DNA from: Streptomyces hokutonensis
Lineage (GTDB): Bacteria > Actinomycetota > Actinomycetes > Streptomycetales > Streptomycetaceae
Assembly (NCBI RefSeq): GCF_000376565.1
Contig: NZ_BARG01000014.1
Coordinates: forward strand, 1 to 64,000
DNA: 64,000 bases
Direction: 5' to 3'
The notes under the pieces were generated by a model. That model was not told the origin of the DNA, ran no database searches, and was given only the letters and a program-made list of their open reading frames with translations. The position numbers and the translations under genes are program-made. This document shows, piece after piece, positions 52,829 to 64,000 of the stretch (the first letter of the stretch is position 1; each line of letters starts with the position of its first letter).

Positions 52829-53134
52829 ATGACGCGAGCGGCGCAAGGACATGAGGGTCCGCACGAAGGCCTGGACGAGCGGGCGGTCCTGCTGGCGGCC
52901 GGTCTGGCCGAGCTGGCGGTGACCACGGTGGGTTCGGCCGTGGGCTCGGCCTGGGGGGCGTTACGGGGGCTGCTGCGCCGTTCGGACGCCGCCGAACTGG
53001 TCGCGGAGGCCGAGCAGGAGCTGACGGCGCGCGGGCGTCTGGTACGGGACCGGTACACGGGCGTACCCCCGGCGCATCTGGAGATCCTGGCCCGGCACGC
53101 CCTCGCCCGGCAGGCCGCCGCCGATGACGTCTGA
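52829..53134 (+). CDS. Small hypothetical protein upstream of polyprenyl synthase
   Basis: A 101-residue protein without a recognised family. The centre is mildly hydrophobic and rich in Gly/Ala (LAAGLAELAVTTVGSAVGSAWGALRGLL), perhaps one membrane-associated helix. The rest is Ala/Glu/Arg helix (AAELVAEAEQELTARGRLVRDRYTG). The ATG starts 105 bases after the TIR-protein gene. The 3' end overlaps the polyprenyl synthase ATG by 11 bases, so it is translationally coupled to that gene and may tether or regulate the enzyme. That role is inferred from position only. An alternative later start cannot be excluded. Confidence 0.6.
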   Translation: MTRAAQGHEGPHEGLDERAVLLAAGLAELAVTTVGSAVGSAWGALRGLLRRSDAAELVAEAEQELTARGRLVRDRYTGVPPAHLEILARHALARQAAADDV

Positions 53135-54179
53135 CCGGTGGGAGCCGGCCGCCTTCAAGGACCGGGTGGACCAGGTGCTCCAGCGGTTCGTGGCGGATGA
53201 GGCCGGGCGGTTCGCGGAGATCGACCGGGTGCTGGGGCCGGTCGCCGGGCAGTTGGAGGCCGCGGTCGCGGACGGCAAACGGCTGCGGGCGGCGTTCTGT
53301 TACTGGGGCTGGCGCGCGGTGGGGCAGCCCGACAGCGACGCGCTGGTGCGGGCGGCGGCCTCGATGGAACTCGTGCACGCCGCGGCCGTCGTGCACGACG
53401 ATCTCATCGACGACAGCCCGTTGCGGCACGGCCGTCCCACCGCGCACATCGCGCTGCGCGGTGCCGTACGCCGCCGCCCGCGGGCCGTCTCGGCTGCGAG
53501 GTCGCTCGCCATGCTGGTGGGGGACCTGTTGATGGGCCTGGCAGGGGAGTTGTTCGCCACCAGCGGGCTGCCCGCCGCGTATCTCGCCCGGGCCCGGCCG
53601 CTGTGGTCCGTGCTGGCACGGGAGTTGATCGCGGGGGAGTGCCTGGAGATCCTGCGCACCGGGGCCGAGCCGGACACCGCCGCGTCCCTGAAGGTGATCC
53701 GCTACAAGACCGCCAAGTACACCGTGGAACAGCCCTTGTTGATCGGTGGCGCCCTCGCCGGGGCCGGTGGGCGGCTGCGGGAGGGCTACTCCTGCTACGG
53801 GCTGCCGCTGGGCGAGGCCTTCCAGTTGCGGGACGACGTCCTCGGTCTGTTCGGGCACCCGGAACGCACCGGCAAGGCCAACGCCGACGATCTGCGCGGC
53901 CACCGGCCCACCGCCCTCCTCGCCGAGACCTGGCGGGTGGCCGGTGCCGAGGACCGGGAGCGGTTGCGGGCCCTGCTCGGCCAACGGGGCCTGGACCAGG
54001 CGGGGTTGCACACGGTGCGCGAGACGATGCGCCGGCTGAAGGCACCCGACCGGGTCGAGGGCATGATCGCCGCCCGGGTCGAGGAGGCGCTCGACGCCCT
54101 CCACGAGCTGAACATTCCCGCCCCCGCCGAGGCCGCGCTGACCGAGCTGGCCCACTCGGCGGCGGTCCGCCTCTCCTGA
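53124..54179 (+). CDS. Polyprenyl diphosphate synthase (FPP/GGPP synthase family)
   Basis: A 351-residue trans-prenyltransferase that chains isopentenyl diphosphate onto allylic diphosphates. The first Asp-rich motif is VHDDLIDDSPLRHGRPT near residue 92, and the second region reads FQLRDDVLGLFGHPERTGKANADDLRG (read as LRDDVLGLFG). Residues before the first motif are MELVHAAAVV, consistent with a C15-C20 product, but chain length cannot be fixed by eye. The usual GKRT after the second motif reads GHRPT, so a diphosphate-contact Lys is replaced by Arg or lost. It is coupled to a small upstream protein and followed after 31 bases by an MpaB-type oxygenase gene. Confidence 0.88.
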   Translation: MTSDRWEPAAFKDRVDQVLQRFVADEAGRFAEIDRVLGPVAGQLEAAVADGKRLRAAFCYWGWRAVGQPDSDALVRAAASMELVHAAAVVHDDLIDDSPLRHGRPTAHIALRGAVRRRPRAVSAARSLAMLVGDLLMGLAGELFATSGLPAAYLARARPLWSVLARELIAGECLEILRTGAEPDTAASLKVIRYKTAKYTVEQPLLIGGALAGAGGRLREGYSCYGLPLGEAFQLRDDVLGLFGHPERTGKANADDLRGHRPTALLAETWRVAGAEDRERLRALLGQRGLDQAGLHTVRETMRRLKAPDRVEGMIAARVEEALDALHELNIPAPAEAALTELAHSAAVRLS

Positions 54180-54210
54180 CCAGTGACCCGTGAACTCCCA
54201 GGAGCCTTCC

Positions 54211-55371
54211 GTGACTTACACCGAGACCTCGATGAACGACCTGCGCGCAGCCGGCGACGAACTCGCCGACGCGACCGTCGCAGCCCTGTTCGACCGCGGG
54301 GAGGTGGGCAAGTTCAACACCCTCATGCGCTACGTCTCCGTCGCGGGCGCCCCGCTGCCGGACGGCCTGCCCGATGTGGCCCGGGAGTACCTCAACACCA
54401 CGAGTGCGCCGCCGAGTTGGGTCGACTGGGGCGAGATGGAGAAGGCCCGGCTGTTCTTCATCGACAACAACGTGCACATCTCCACAGCCCTGTCCTTCGC
54501 CTCCATGCCCGCCTGCTACGTCGTCCCGCCCGTGGCGAGGCTCCTGTCGGCGACGCACGGACTGGAGTACCCGTCCAAACGGATGGCGGAGACGGGCCAG
54601 TTCACCGTCTACCTGATGCGGCCCGACGCCTTCGAGGCCGGCAGCCGCTTCATCCCCGCCGCGCAGAAGGTCCGCCTCCTGCACGCCTCCATCCGCCACC
54701 ATCTCGTCCGCGAAAACCGCTGGGACACGGCCGCGTCGGGGACCCCGATCTGCCAGGAGGACATGATCGGCGGGCAGATGTTCTTCTCGCTGCTCGTGCT
54801 GGACAGCCTGGACCGCCTCGGCATCCACATGTCGACGGAGGGCGCGGAGGCCTACTACTACGCCTGGCGCGTGGTCGGCGCCATGCTCGGCGTCGACCAG
54901 GACGCCGTACCCAAGTCCCTTGTGGAAGCACGGCAGTTCCTCGACCTCTACATGGTCCGGCACATGGGGCCGTCCGAGGAGGGTGCACACCTGACCCGCC
55001 AGCTCATCGACCTCTACGAGGAGGTCGTGCCCGGCACCTTCTTCGACCCGATCGTCTCCGCTCTCATCCGCCACCTCGTCGGCGACACCTGCGCCGACTG
55101 GCTCCAGGTGCCGCGCACCCCATGGGACACCCTGGTCAAGGCGGTGCCCCACCTCCTCGGCGTCCTGGAGACCATCGAGGACCACTCCCCGCTCGGCGCC
55201 TGGGCGTTGGACCGTCTCGGCCATCTCACCAGCGTCCTGGAGCTGTCCTCCCTCACCCGCGGACGCGTCATGCACTACGCCATCCCCGAACAGCTCAAGA
55301 AGGACTACGGCGTCTCCAACGCCGTTCCGCGGAAGGGCCGTTGGACCCCGCCCGCCGCCACGGTCTCCTGA
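54211..55371 (+). CDS. MpaB-family (DUF2236) oxygenase-like protein
   Basis: A 386-residue protein of the MpaB/DUF2236 family, haem enzymes related to rubber oxygenase Lcp that cleave prenyl side chains or polyisoprene. Recognisable pieces are WVDWGEMEKARLFFIDNNVHI, MAETGQFTVYLM, KVRLLHASIRHHLV and CQEDMIGGQMFFSLLVLDSLDRLGI. His residues in LLHASIRHHL are candidate haem ligands. There is no signal peptide, so it acts in the cytoplasm. The GTG at 54211 has AGGAG at the right distance; a GTG at 54190 is in frame but lacks one. Its position behind a polyprenyl synthase suggests that the product of that enzyme is its substrate, which is inference. Confidence 0.78.
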   Translation: MTYTETSMNDLRAAGDELADATVAALFDRGEVGKFNTLMRYVSVAGAPLPDGLPDVAREYLNTTSAPPSWVDWGEMEKARLFFIDNNVHISTALSFASMPACYVVPPVARLLSATHGLEYPSKRMAETGQFTVYLMRPDAFEAGSRFIPAAQKVRLLHASIRHHLVRENRWDTAASGTPICQEDMIGGQMFFSLLVLDSLDRLGIHMSTEGAEAYYYAWRVVGAMLGVDQDAVPKSLVEARQFLDLYMVRHMGPSEEGAHLTRQLIDLYEEVVPGTFFDPIVSALIRHLVGDTCADWLQVPRTPWDTLVKAVPHLLGVLETIEDHSPLGAWALDRLGHLTSVLELSSLTRGRVMHYAIPEQLKKDYGVSNAVPRKGRWTPPAATVS

Positions 55372-55383
55372 ACCGGACGGCCC

Positions 55384-56958
55384 TCACTGCTCCTTGAGCA
55401 CCGGAAACCGCCGAGGCGCCAGAAACAGCAGCACCAGAAACGCCACCCCGGCGGCGACCCCCGCCCCCACGTACACCGCATGCACCGCATCCGCGACAGC
55501 CCGCCGAGTCCCCTCCGGCACCGCACCCCCGTCCAACCCCCGCGTCACCGAGTCCAGATCGCTCGCGCCACCCAGCCGCGACGCCAACACCCCGTTGGCC
55601 ACAGCCCCGAAGACCGACGCGCCGATCGTCTGCCCGGTCTGGCGGCAGAACAGGACGGACGCGGTCGTCACGCCCCGCTCCTCCCACCCCACGGTCGACT
55701 GCACCCCGACGATCAGCGGGAGTTGGAAGAGGCCGAGGGCCGCGCCGAGCAGCAGCATCAACACCATCGGCTGCCAGGCCGCGCCCGGATACGGCAGGAA
55801 CGGGAACGCGAACAGGATCAGCGTGGCCGTTCCGATGCCGAGCATCGCGGTGTTGCGGAAGCCGATCCGCCGGTACACGTGCTGGCTGAGTGCCGCGGAC
55901 ACCGGCCAGCTCAACGTCCATACGGAGAGCACGAATCCGGCCGCCACCGGGGCCAGACCGAGCACCGACTGGGCGTACGTCGGCAGGAACACGCTCGGCG
56001 CGACCATGAGCAACCCCAGTGCGCCCAGGGCCAGGTTGACGGCGGCGATCGTACGGCGGCGCCACACCCACCCGGGGATGATCGGCTCCGCCGCCCGGCG
56101 TTCGATCGCCACGACGACTCCGGCCAGCGCAAGTCCCGTACCGAACAAGGCGATTGAGGGGGTCGACAGCCACGGCCAGGCCACCCCGCCCTGCACGAGG
56201 GCCGTGATCAGGACGCCTCCGCACGCGAACACGGCCAGCGCGCCCGCCCAGTCGACGCGGGGGCGGGAGGTGCGGGTGCGCTGTGGTTCGTGGAGGTAGC
56301 GGACGATCAGCCACAACGCCACTGCTCCGACAGGGAGGTTGACGAGGAAGATCCAGCGCCAGCCCGCGTATGCCGCGAGCAGGCCGCCCACACCCGGACC
56401 CGCGACCGCCGACACCGCCCACACCGTGGACAACTTCGACTGGATCTTGGGGCGTTCGCTCAGCGGGTACAGGTCGGCGGCCAGGGTCTGGACCGTGCCC
56501 TGCAACGCCCCGCCGCCCAGGCCCTGCACGACGCGGAACGCGATCAGCGCGCCCATGCTCCAGGCCGCCGAGCACAGCAGCGAACCGGCGAGGAAGACCG
56601 CCGCGCCCGTGATCAGCACCGGCTTGCGGCCGAAGGTGTCGGAGAGCTTGCCGTAGACGGGGAGGGTGACCGTCACCGCGAGCAGATAGCCGGAGAAGAG
56701 CCAGGAGAAGACGGAGAAGCCGCCGAGGTCGCCGACGATCTGCGGTACGGCCGTGGAGACGATGGTGGAGTCGAGGGCGGCCAGCGCCATCGCGAGCATG
56801 AGGGCCGCTACGACGGCTCCCCGGCGCCGGTCGGGAGGGGCCGGCGTGGACCGCTCGGCCGCCTCGGGGCGTATCTCGCTGTCGCTGTCGCTGTCGACGT
56901 CCGTGTCGGTGTCGGTGTCCCTGTCCCCCTGGTCCACAGGATTCCTTTCCCCTTGCAT
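55384..56958 (-). CDS. MFS drug:H+ antiporter (DHA2/EmrB-QacA type)
   Basis: A 524-residue transporter with 14 predicted membrane helices. Motifs include the DHA2 signature ALDSTIVSTAVPQIVGDLGG at helix 1, the loop motif GKLSDTFGRKPVLITG between helices 2 and 3, and GPGVGGLLAAYAGWRWIFLVNLPVG (antiporter motif C region). Members export drugs or metabolites using the proton gradient. The cytosolic N-terminus has an acidic run of DTD and DSD repeats encoded by a short tandem DNA repeat. It converges on the MpaB gene with 12 bases between stops. No regulator is adjacent. Confidence 0.9.
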   Translation of the reverse strand: MQGERNPVDQGDRDTDTDTDVDSDSDSEIRPEAAERSTPAPPDRRRGAVVAALMLAMALAALDSTIVSTAVPQIVGDLGGFSVFSWLFSGYLLAVTVTLPVYGKLSDTFGRKPVLITGAAVFLAGSLLCSAAWSMGALIAFRVVQGLGGGALQGTVQTLAADLYPLSERPKIQSKLSTVWAVSAVAGPGVGGLLAAYAGWRWIFLVNLPVGAVALWLIVRYLHEPQRTRTSRPRVDWAGALAVFACGGVLITALVQGGVAWPWLSTPSIALFGTGLALAGVVVAIERRAAEPIIPGWVWRRRTIAAVNLALGALGLLMVAPSVFLPTYAQSVLGLAPVAAGFVLSVWTLSWPVSAALSQHVYRRIGFRNTAMLGIGTATLILFAFPFLPYPGAAWQPMVLMLLLGAALGLFQLPLIVGVQSTVGWEERGVTTASVLFCRQTGQTIGASVFGAVANGVLASRLGGASDLDSVTRGLDGGAVPEGTRRAVADAVHAVYVGAGVAAGVAFLVLLFLAPRRFPVLKEQ

Positions 56959-57338
56959 CTATCTGCCGCGCACCAGCTTCCCACTTGAGCCTCACGTAGC
57001 GGCAGGGTGGAAGCTGAGCGGGCCGGTGGGTGGACCGGACCCCGAGACCGACTCCACCCGGCGGTGGAGAGCCCCTAGGGGTGTCTCCCCAGTACGGCCC
57101 GGGGACGGTTCGTACCGGCGGAGGAGGAGAAGGGGCCGGGGCCGTCCTTAACCTGGCTTTATGCCGCTGGGGGGCGGCAGGCCGAACCGCAGAGGGTGGG
57201 GTTTTCCCCCGGGAAAGACTGCGCTGAGCACCAGCGCGCCGGACCCCCTCCCGCCGCCAGACTCATCGTCGTAACCACTTGAAACGCATCGACCGGACAC
57301 CGGCACGCTCGTCCGCCGACCGACTTAGGAGACATACC
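56959..57338. other. Intergenic region upstream of the ABC transporter
   Basis: 380 bases between divergent genes. The region holds TAGGAG just before the ABC ATPase GTG, and G-rich purine tracts near 57120-57150. TTAACCTGG with TTTATGCCG around 57147-57165 is a possible promoter. No gene, strong hairpin or repeat is evident. Confidence 0.45.
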
Positions 57339-58127
57339 GTGACATCGGCTGTGACCATTCCCAGGCACGGGGGTACTGGAGGGCGTACGGCCGTTGCCGC
57401 GCGAGCGCGGCAGGTCGTCAAGGCCTACGGCGCCGGGGAGACCCGCGTCGTCGCCCTCGACCATGTCGACGTGGACATCGCCCGCGGCCAGTTCACCGCG
57501 ATCATGGGCCCCTCGGGATCCGGCAAGTCCACGCTCATGCACTGCCTCGCCGGGCTCGACACCGTGACCTCCGGGCAGATCTACCTCGACGAGACCGAGA
57601 TCACCGGCCTCAAGGACAAGAAGCTCACCCAACTGCGCCGGGACCGGATCGGGTTCATCTTCCAGGCGTACAACCTGCTGCCGACGCTGAACGCGCTGGA
57701 GAACATCACCCTCCCCATGGACATAGCCGGCCGCAAGCCCGACAAGGGGTGGCTGGCGCAGGTCGTGGAGACGGTCGGGCTGTCGAGCCGGCTCAAGCAC
57801 CGGCCCAACCAGCTCTCCGGCGGTCAGCAGCAACGCGTCGCCGTGGCACGGGCGTTGGCGGCCCGGCCGGAGATCATCTTCGGTGACGAGCCGACCGGAA
57901 ACCTCGACTCCCGTGCGGGCGCTGAGGTGTTGGGCTTCCTGCGCCGCTCCGTCGACGACCTGGGCCAGACCATCGTGATGGTCACGCACGACCCGGTGGC
58001 CGCCTCGTACGCGGACCGCGTCCTGTATCTCGCGGACGGCCGGATCGTCGACGAGATGTTCAAGCCGACCGCCGACGCCGTCCTCGACCGCATGAAGGAC
58101 TTCGACGCGCGGGGGCGTACGTCATGA
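57339..58127 (+). CDS. ABC transporter ATP-binding protein (MacB/LolD type)
   Basis: A 262-residue ATPase of the MacB/LolD family. It shows Walker A MGPSGSGKSTLMHCLAGLD, Q-loop FIFQAYNLLPTLNALENI, signature LSGGQQQRVAVARALA, Walker B IIFGDEPTGNLDS and the H-loop MVTHD. The FQAYNLLPTL stretch is diagnostic of exporters paired with FtsX-like permeases. The GTG at 57339 follows AGGAGA. The last four bases overlap the permease ATG, so the two subunits are made in ratio. Such pairs export peptides, lipids or antibiotics, or act as mechanotransducers; the cargo is not readable. Confidence 0.94.
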   Translation: MTSAVTIPRHGGTGGRTAVAARARQVVKAYGAGETRVVALDHVDVDIARGQFTAIMGPSGSGKSTLMHCLAGLDTVTSGQIYLDETEITGLKDKKLTQLRRDRIGFIFQAYNLLPTLNALENITLPMDIAGRKPDKGWLAQVVETVGLSSRLKHRPNQLSGGQQQRVAVARALAARPEIIFGDEPTGNLDSRAGAEVLGFLRRSVDDLGQTIVMVTHDPVAASYADRVLYLADGRIVDEMFKPTADAVLDRMKDFDARGRTS

Positions 58128-60697
58128 CCGTCCTCAAGACCTCGATGCGCAACTTCTTCGCGCACAAAGGGCGGATGGCCCTCTCGGCGATAGCCGTCCT
58201 GCTGTCGGTGGCGTTCGTGTGCGGCACGCTGGTGTTCACCGACACGATGAACACGACCTTCGACAAGCTCTTCGCGGCCACCGCCTCCGACGTGACGGTC
58301 CTGCCGAAGTCCGCCAAGGCCGACGGCAGCACCCCGCAGAACGGACTGCCCGAGTCGCTGCCGGCCTCCACGGTCGCGCGGGTGGCCAAGGCCCAGGGCG
58401 TCAAGTCCGTCGAGGGCGCCGTCAGTTCGATGAACGTGACGGTCGTCAACAGCGCCAACAAGAACATGGGGTCCTCGACCGGCGCGCCCACCATCGCGGG
58501 CAACTGGACGAAGAACGACCTGCGTTCGATGGAGATCACCTCCGGACACGCCCCGCGCGGCCCGACCGAGACCATGGTCGACGCCGACACCGCCGACAAG
58601 CACCACCTGAGGCTGGGCGACTCGCTGCGCACCATCTCGCAGACCGGTGACTTCACCGCGCGGATCGTCGGCATCGCCACCTTCAAGGTGACTAACCCCG
58701 GTGCGGCCGTCGTCTACTTCGACACCGCCACCGCACAGCGCGAACTCCTGGGCGCCACCGGCCGGTTCACCCAGATCGGCGTGACGGCTGCGAGTGGTGT
58801 CTCCGACGCACAGCTCAAGCAGAACGTGGCACAGACCCTCGCCGCGACGGGGACGTACAAGATCCAGACGGCCAAGGAGAACGCCGACGAGAACCGTCAG
58901 GGTGTCGGCCAGTTCATGAACGTCATCAAGTACGCCATGCTCGGCTTCGCCGGGATCGCGTTCCTGGTCGGCATCTTCCTGATCATCAACACCTTCTCGA
59001 TGCTGGTCGCCCAACGGACCCGCGAGATCGGCCTGATGAGGGCGATCGGCTCCTCCCGCAAGCAGGTCAACCGCTCCGTGCTGGTCGAGGCGACCCTGCT
59101 CGGGATCGTCGGCTCGATCCTCGGTGTCGGCGCCGGTGTCGGGATCGCCGTGGGCCTGATGAAGCTGATGAGCGCGGCGGGCATGGACCTGTCGACCCGG
59201 GACCTGACCGTCAAGTGGACGACTCCGGTGCTCGGCCTGCTCCTCGGCGTGATCGTCACCATCCTCGCCGCCTACCTCCCGGCCCGCCGCGCCGGCAAGG
59301 TTTCCCCGATGGCCGCGCTGCGCGACGCCGGTACGCCGGCCGACGGCAAGGCGGGCTGGGTGCGGGGCCTGATCGGCCTGGTGCTGACGGGTGCCGGTGT
59401 CGCCGCCCTGTTCGCGGCGGCCACCGCCAAGAAGGCGACGGACGGTTCGCTGGTCCTCGGCGCGGGTGTCGTGCTCTCGCTGATCGGCTTCGTGATCATC
59501 GGCCCGCTGCTGGCCAACGGGGTCGTACGGGTGATCAGCGCGGTCCTGCTGCGGGGCTTCGGTCCGGTGGGGCGCCTGGCGGAACGCAACGCGCTCCGCA
59601 ACCCCAGGCGTACGGGTGCTACGGGTGCGGCCCTGATGATCGGCCTCGCGCTGGTCGCCTGCCTGTCGGTGGTCGGCTCCTCGATGGTCGCCTCGGCGAC
59701 TAGCGAGCTCGACAAGTCCGTCGGCGCCGACTTCATCGTCCAGGGCAATCAGCGGATCGTCCCGCAGGCGGAGAAGGCGATGGAACAGGCACCCGACCTC
59801 GTCCACGTCACCCGCTACAAGGACCTCGAGGCCACGCTCACCTCGCCCGACGGCCAGAAGGACACCGACGGCATCACCGCCGCCGACCCGTCCTACGCCC
59901 AGGACCTGCGCCGCGCCACCACGGCCGGCGAACTGTCCGCGGCCTACGGCACCAACGCGATGTCCGTCGGCTCCAAGTACGCCAAGAAGCACGGCGTCCA
60001 CGTCGGCGACACGATCAGCGTCGCCTTCAAGGGCGGCTCTACGGCGAAGCTCAAGGTCGCGGCCATCACGGACGACGACGTCGCCATCGACCAGGGCGCC
60101 CGTTACACCAGCATCGCGACGATGCAGAAGTACCTCCCCGCGAACAAGATCCCGCCGAACGAGATCATGTTCGCCAAGGCCAAGGACGGCCAGGAGAAGC
60201 AGGCGTACGCGGCCCTGAAGAAGGCCATGGAGCCCTACCCGCAGTACCAGGTGCGCGACCAGACCGACTACAAGCAGGAACTGAAGGACCAGATCGGCCA
60301 GCTCCTGAACATGGTCTACGGCCTTCTCGCCCTCGCGATCATCGTGGCGGTCCTGGGTGTCGTGAACACCCTGGCACTGTCGGTCGTCGAGCGGACCAGG
60401 GAGATCGGTCTGATGCGGGCGATCGGGATGTCCCGCCGGCAGCTCCGCCGCATGATCCGCATGGAGTCGGTCGTGATCGCCCTCTTCGGAGCGCTGCTCG
60501 GACTGGGCCTGGGGATGGGCTGGGGCGCGACCGCCCAGCAGCTGCTCGCCCTGGAGGGGCTGAAGGTCCTGGAGATCCCCTGGGGCACGATCATCGCCGT
60601 CTTCGTCGGCTCGGCGTTCGTGGGACTGTTCGCGGCCCTGATCCCGGCGTTCCGGGCGGGCCGGATGAACGTGCTGAACGCGATCGCCACCGAATAG
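58124..60697 (+). CDS. ABC transporter permease with two FtsX domains
   Basis: An 857-residue permease. The plan is a first helix (MALSAIAVLLSVAFVCGTLVF), a large extracellular domain of about 220 residues, three helices of a first FtsX core (SMLVAQRTREIGLMRAIGSSRKQVNRSVLVEA), further helices, a second extracellular domain, and a second FtsX core at the end (LSVVERTREIGLMRAIGMSRRQLRRMIRMESV). The repeated RTREIGLMRAIG shows an internal duplication. It forms an exporter with the upstream ATPase, overlapping it by ATGA. A strong terminator hairpin follows 18 bases after the stop. Confidence 0.94.
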   Translation: MTVLKTSMRNFFAHKGRMALSAIAVLLSVAFVCGTLVFTDTMNTTFDKLFAATASDVTVLPKSAKADGSTPQNGLPESLPASTVARVAKAQGVKSVEGAVSSMNVTVVNSANKNMGSSTGAPTIAGNWTKNDLRSMEITSGHAPRGPTETMVDADTADKHHLRLGDSLRTISQTGDFTARIVGIATFKVTNPGAAVVYFDTATAQRELLGATGRFTQIGVTAASGVSDAQLKQNVAQTLAATGTYKIQTAKENADENRQGVGQFMNVIKYAMLGFAGIAFLVGIFLIINTFSMLVAQRTREIGLMRAIGSSRKQVNRSVLVEATLLGIVGSILGVGAGVGIAVGLMKLMSAAGMDLSTRDLTVKWTTPVLGLLLGVIVTILAAYLPARRAGKVSPMAALRDAGTPADGKAGWVRGLIGLVLTGAGVAALFAAATAKKATDGSLVLGAGVVLSLIGFVIIGPLLANGVVRVISAVLLRGFGPVGRLAERNALRNPRRTGATGAALMIGLALVACLSVVGSSMVASATSELDKSVGADFIVQGNQRIVPQAEKAMEQAPDLVHVTRYKDLEATLTSPDGQKDTDGITAADPSYAQDLRRATTAGELSAAYGTNAMSVGSKYAKKHGVHVGDTISVAFKGGSTAKLKVAAITDDDVAIDQGARYTSIATMQKYLPANKIPPNEIMFAKAKDGQEKQAYAALKKAMEPYPQYQVRDQTDYKQELKDQIGQLLNMVYGLLALAIIVAVLGVVNTLALSVVERTREIGLMRAIGMSRRQLRRMIRMESVVIALFGALLGLGLGMGWGATAQQLLALEGLKVLEIPWGTIIAVFVGSAFVGLFAALIPAFRAGRMNVLNAIATE

Positions 60698-60715
60698 CCA
60701 CCGCCCACGGGGAGA

Positions 60716-60758
60716 CCCGGCGCCGAGAAGTCACGGGGGACTTCTCGGCGCCGGGTTT
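60716..60758 (+). terminator. Terminator after the ABC permease
   Basis: A perfect 17-base stem: CCCGGCGCCGAGAAGTC (60716-60732) pairs with 60739-60755 around an ACGGGG loop, followed by TTTGTTG. Confidence 0.9.
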
Positions 60759-60833
60759 GTTGGTTGTCTGTTGACGGCGACTTTTTGATCGGCAGTAAAC
60801 GGGTGGTGGGCGGGCAAGGGCTTTTTCGGGGGT

Positions 60834-60854
60834 CCAGGGGGCGAAGCCCCTTGG
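60834..60854. repeat. Short hairpin repeat upstream of mfd
   Basis: CCAGGGGGC-GAA-GCCCCTTGG forms a hairpin with one wobble pair. From memory this GGGGCGAAGCCCC motif is a very common Streptomyces intergenic repeat. It sits 115 bases before the mfd start. Confidence 0.5.
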
Positions 60855-60969
60855 TACGCGAGCACCAACCCCGGGCGCGCGACCAGCGTCGTACGCTGGA
60901 ACCCCCGGCCCACAGCAACCCGCGTCGGGCCCTTCGTGTTGCCCACCACCCGGACGGAAGCGCCCCTCC

Positions 60970-64000
<3,031 letters not shown>

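Noticed and set aside
56880..56958. Asp-Thr-Asp/Asp-Ser-Asp repeats at the start of the MFS transporter as a calcium-binding domain
   Set aside because: The run is only about 15 residues, lies on the cytosolic side and is encoded by a simple tandem repeat, so slippage is the simpler explanation.

Overview
The window is about 64 kb of very GC-rich DNA from an actinomycete chromosome, almost certainly Streptomyces. The evidence is GTG/ATG starts behind GGAG-type ribosome binding sites, strong third-position G/C bias, rare TTA codons, twin-arginine signals, a galTEK operon, and typical Streptomyces families: a NIT-domain sensor kinase, SAV_2336-like vWA proteins, SUKH proteins, CsbD, and a DUF485/ActP pair. 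No 16S rRNA gene is present, so a species cannot be named.

Layout. (1) 0-5.3 kb: rsmA and ispE, an MHYT membrane sensor, a degenerate five-copy tandem array of about 87 bp, and a NIT-domain kinase-like protein. (2) 5.4-13.4 kb: Tat-exported peptidoglycan amidase, ABC-F ATPase, two tandem membrane-anchored PQQ-propeller proteins, and an atypical LuxR-type regulator with a small partner gene. (3) 13.4-18.8 kb: galactose uptake and the Leloir pathway, with an SSS symporter divergent from galT-galE-galK. (4) 18.8-24 kb: regulators and small enzymes (GNAT, a TTA-containing LuxR regulator behind a highly structured leader, MarR with twin operators, trans-aconitate methyltransferase, VOC protein, CsbD, TetR, acyl-CoA desaturase). 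(5) 24-32 kb: core genes ppc, pth, rplY, prs, glmU and tRNA-Gln. (6) 32-56 kb: accessory region. (7) 57-64 kb: an ABC exporter and the start of mfd, which runs off the right end.

The accessory region holds two intracellular conflict-type loci. The first (33.6-39.2 kb) is a SUKH/deaminase cluster. A YwqJ-type deaminase and a SUKH-3 protein face a WHH-nuclease-like/SUKH fusion, which is followed by a 1047-residue protein with an Imm35-like N-terminus, a long Pro/Gly linker, a deaminase-like module and a SUKH-4 C-terminus. The second (45.3-52.7 kb) is a tightly coupled four-gene operon: SEFIR-EAD, EAD-VMAP, MoxR AAA+ ATPase, and a 1265-residue vWA / P-loop STAND NTPase / degenerate trypsin-like / TIR protein. 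This matches the vWA-MoxR-VMAP ternary conflict systems known from comparative genomics. Several details look unusual. The same effector-associated domain (EAD) is on two subunits. The TIR domain lacks the expected catalytic Glu while the SEFIR keeps a candidate Glu. The protease-like fold has lost its catalytic residues. A TTA codon could tie the sensor to bldA and development. This operon is the best candidate in the window for a poorly described system.

Between and after these loci lie a coiled-coil protein, a Tat-exported PHP-type hydrolase, an ActP-like symporter with DUF485 partner, a polyprenyl synthase with an MpaB-type oxygenase, and an MFS exporter. All family names rest on reading motifs in the translations; no database search was run.
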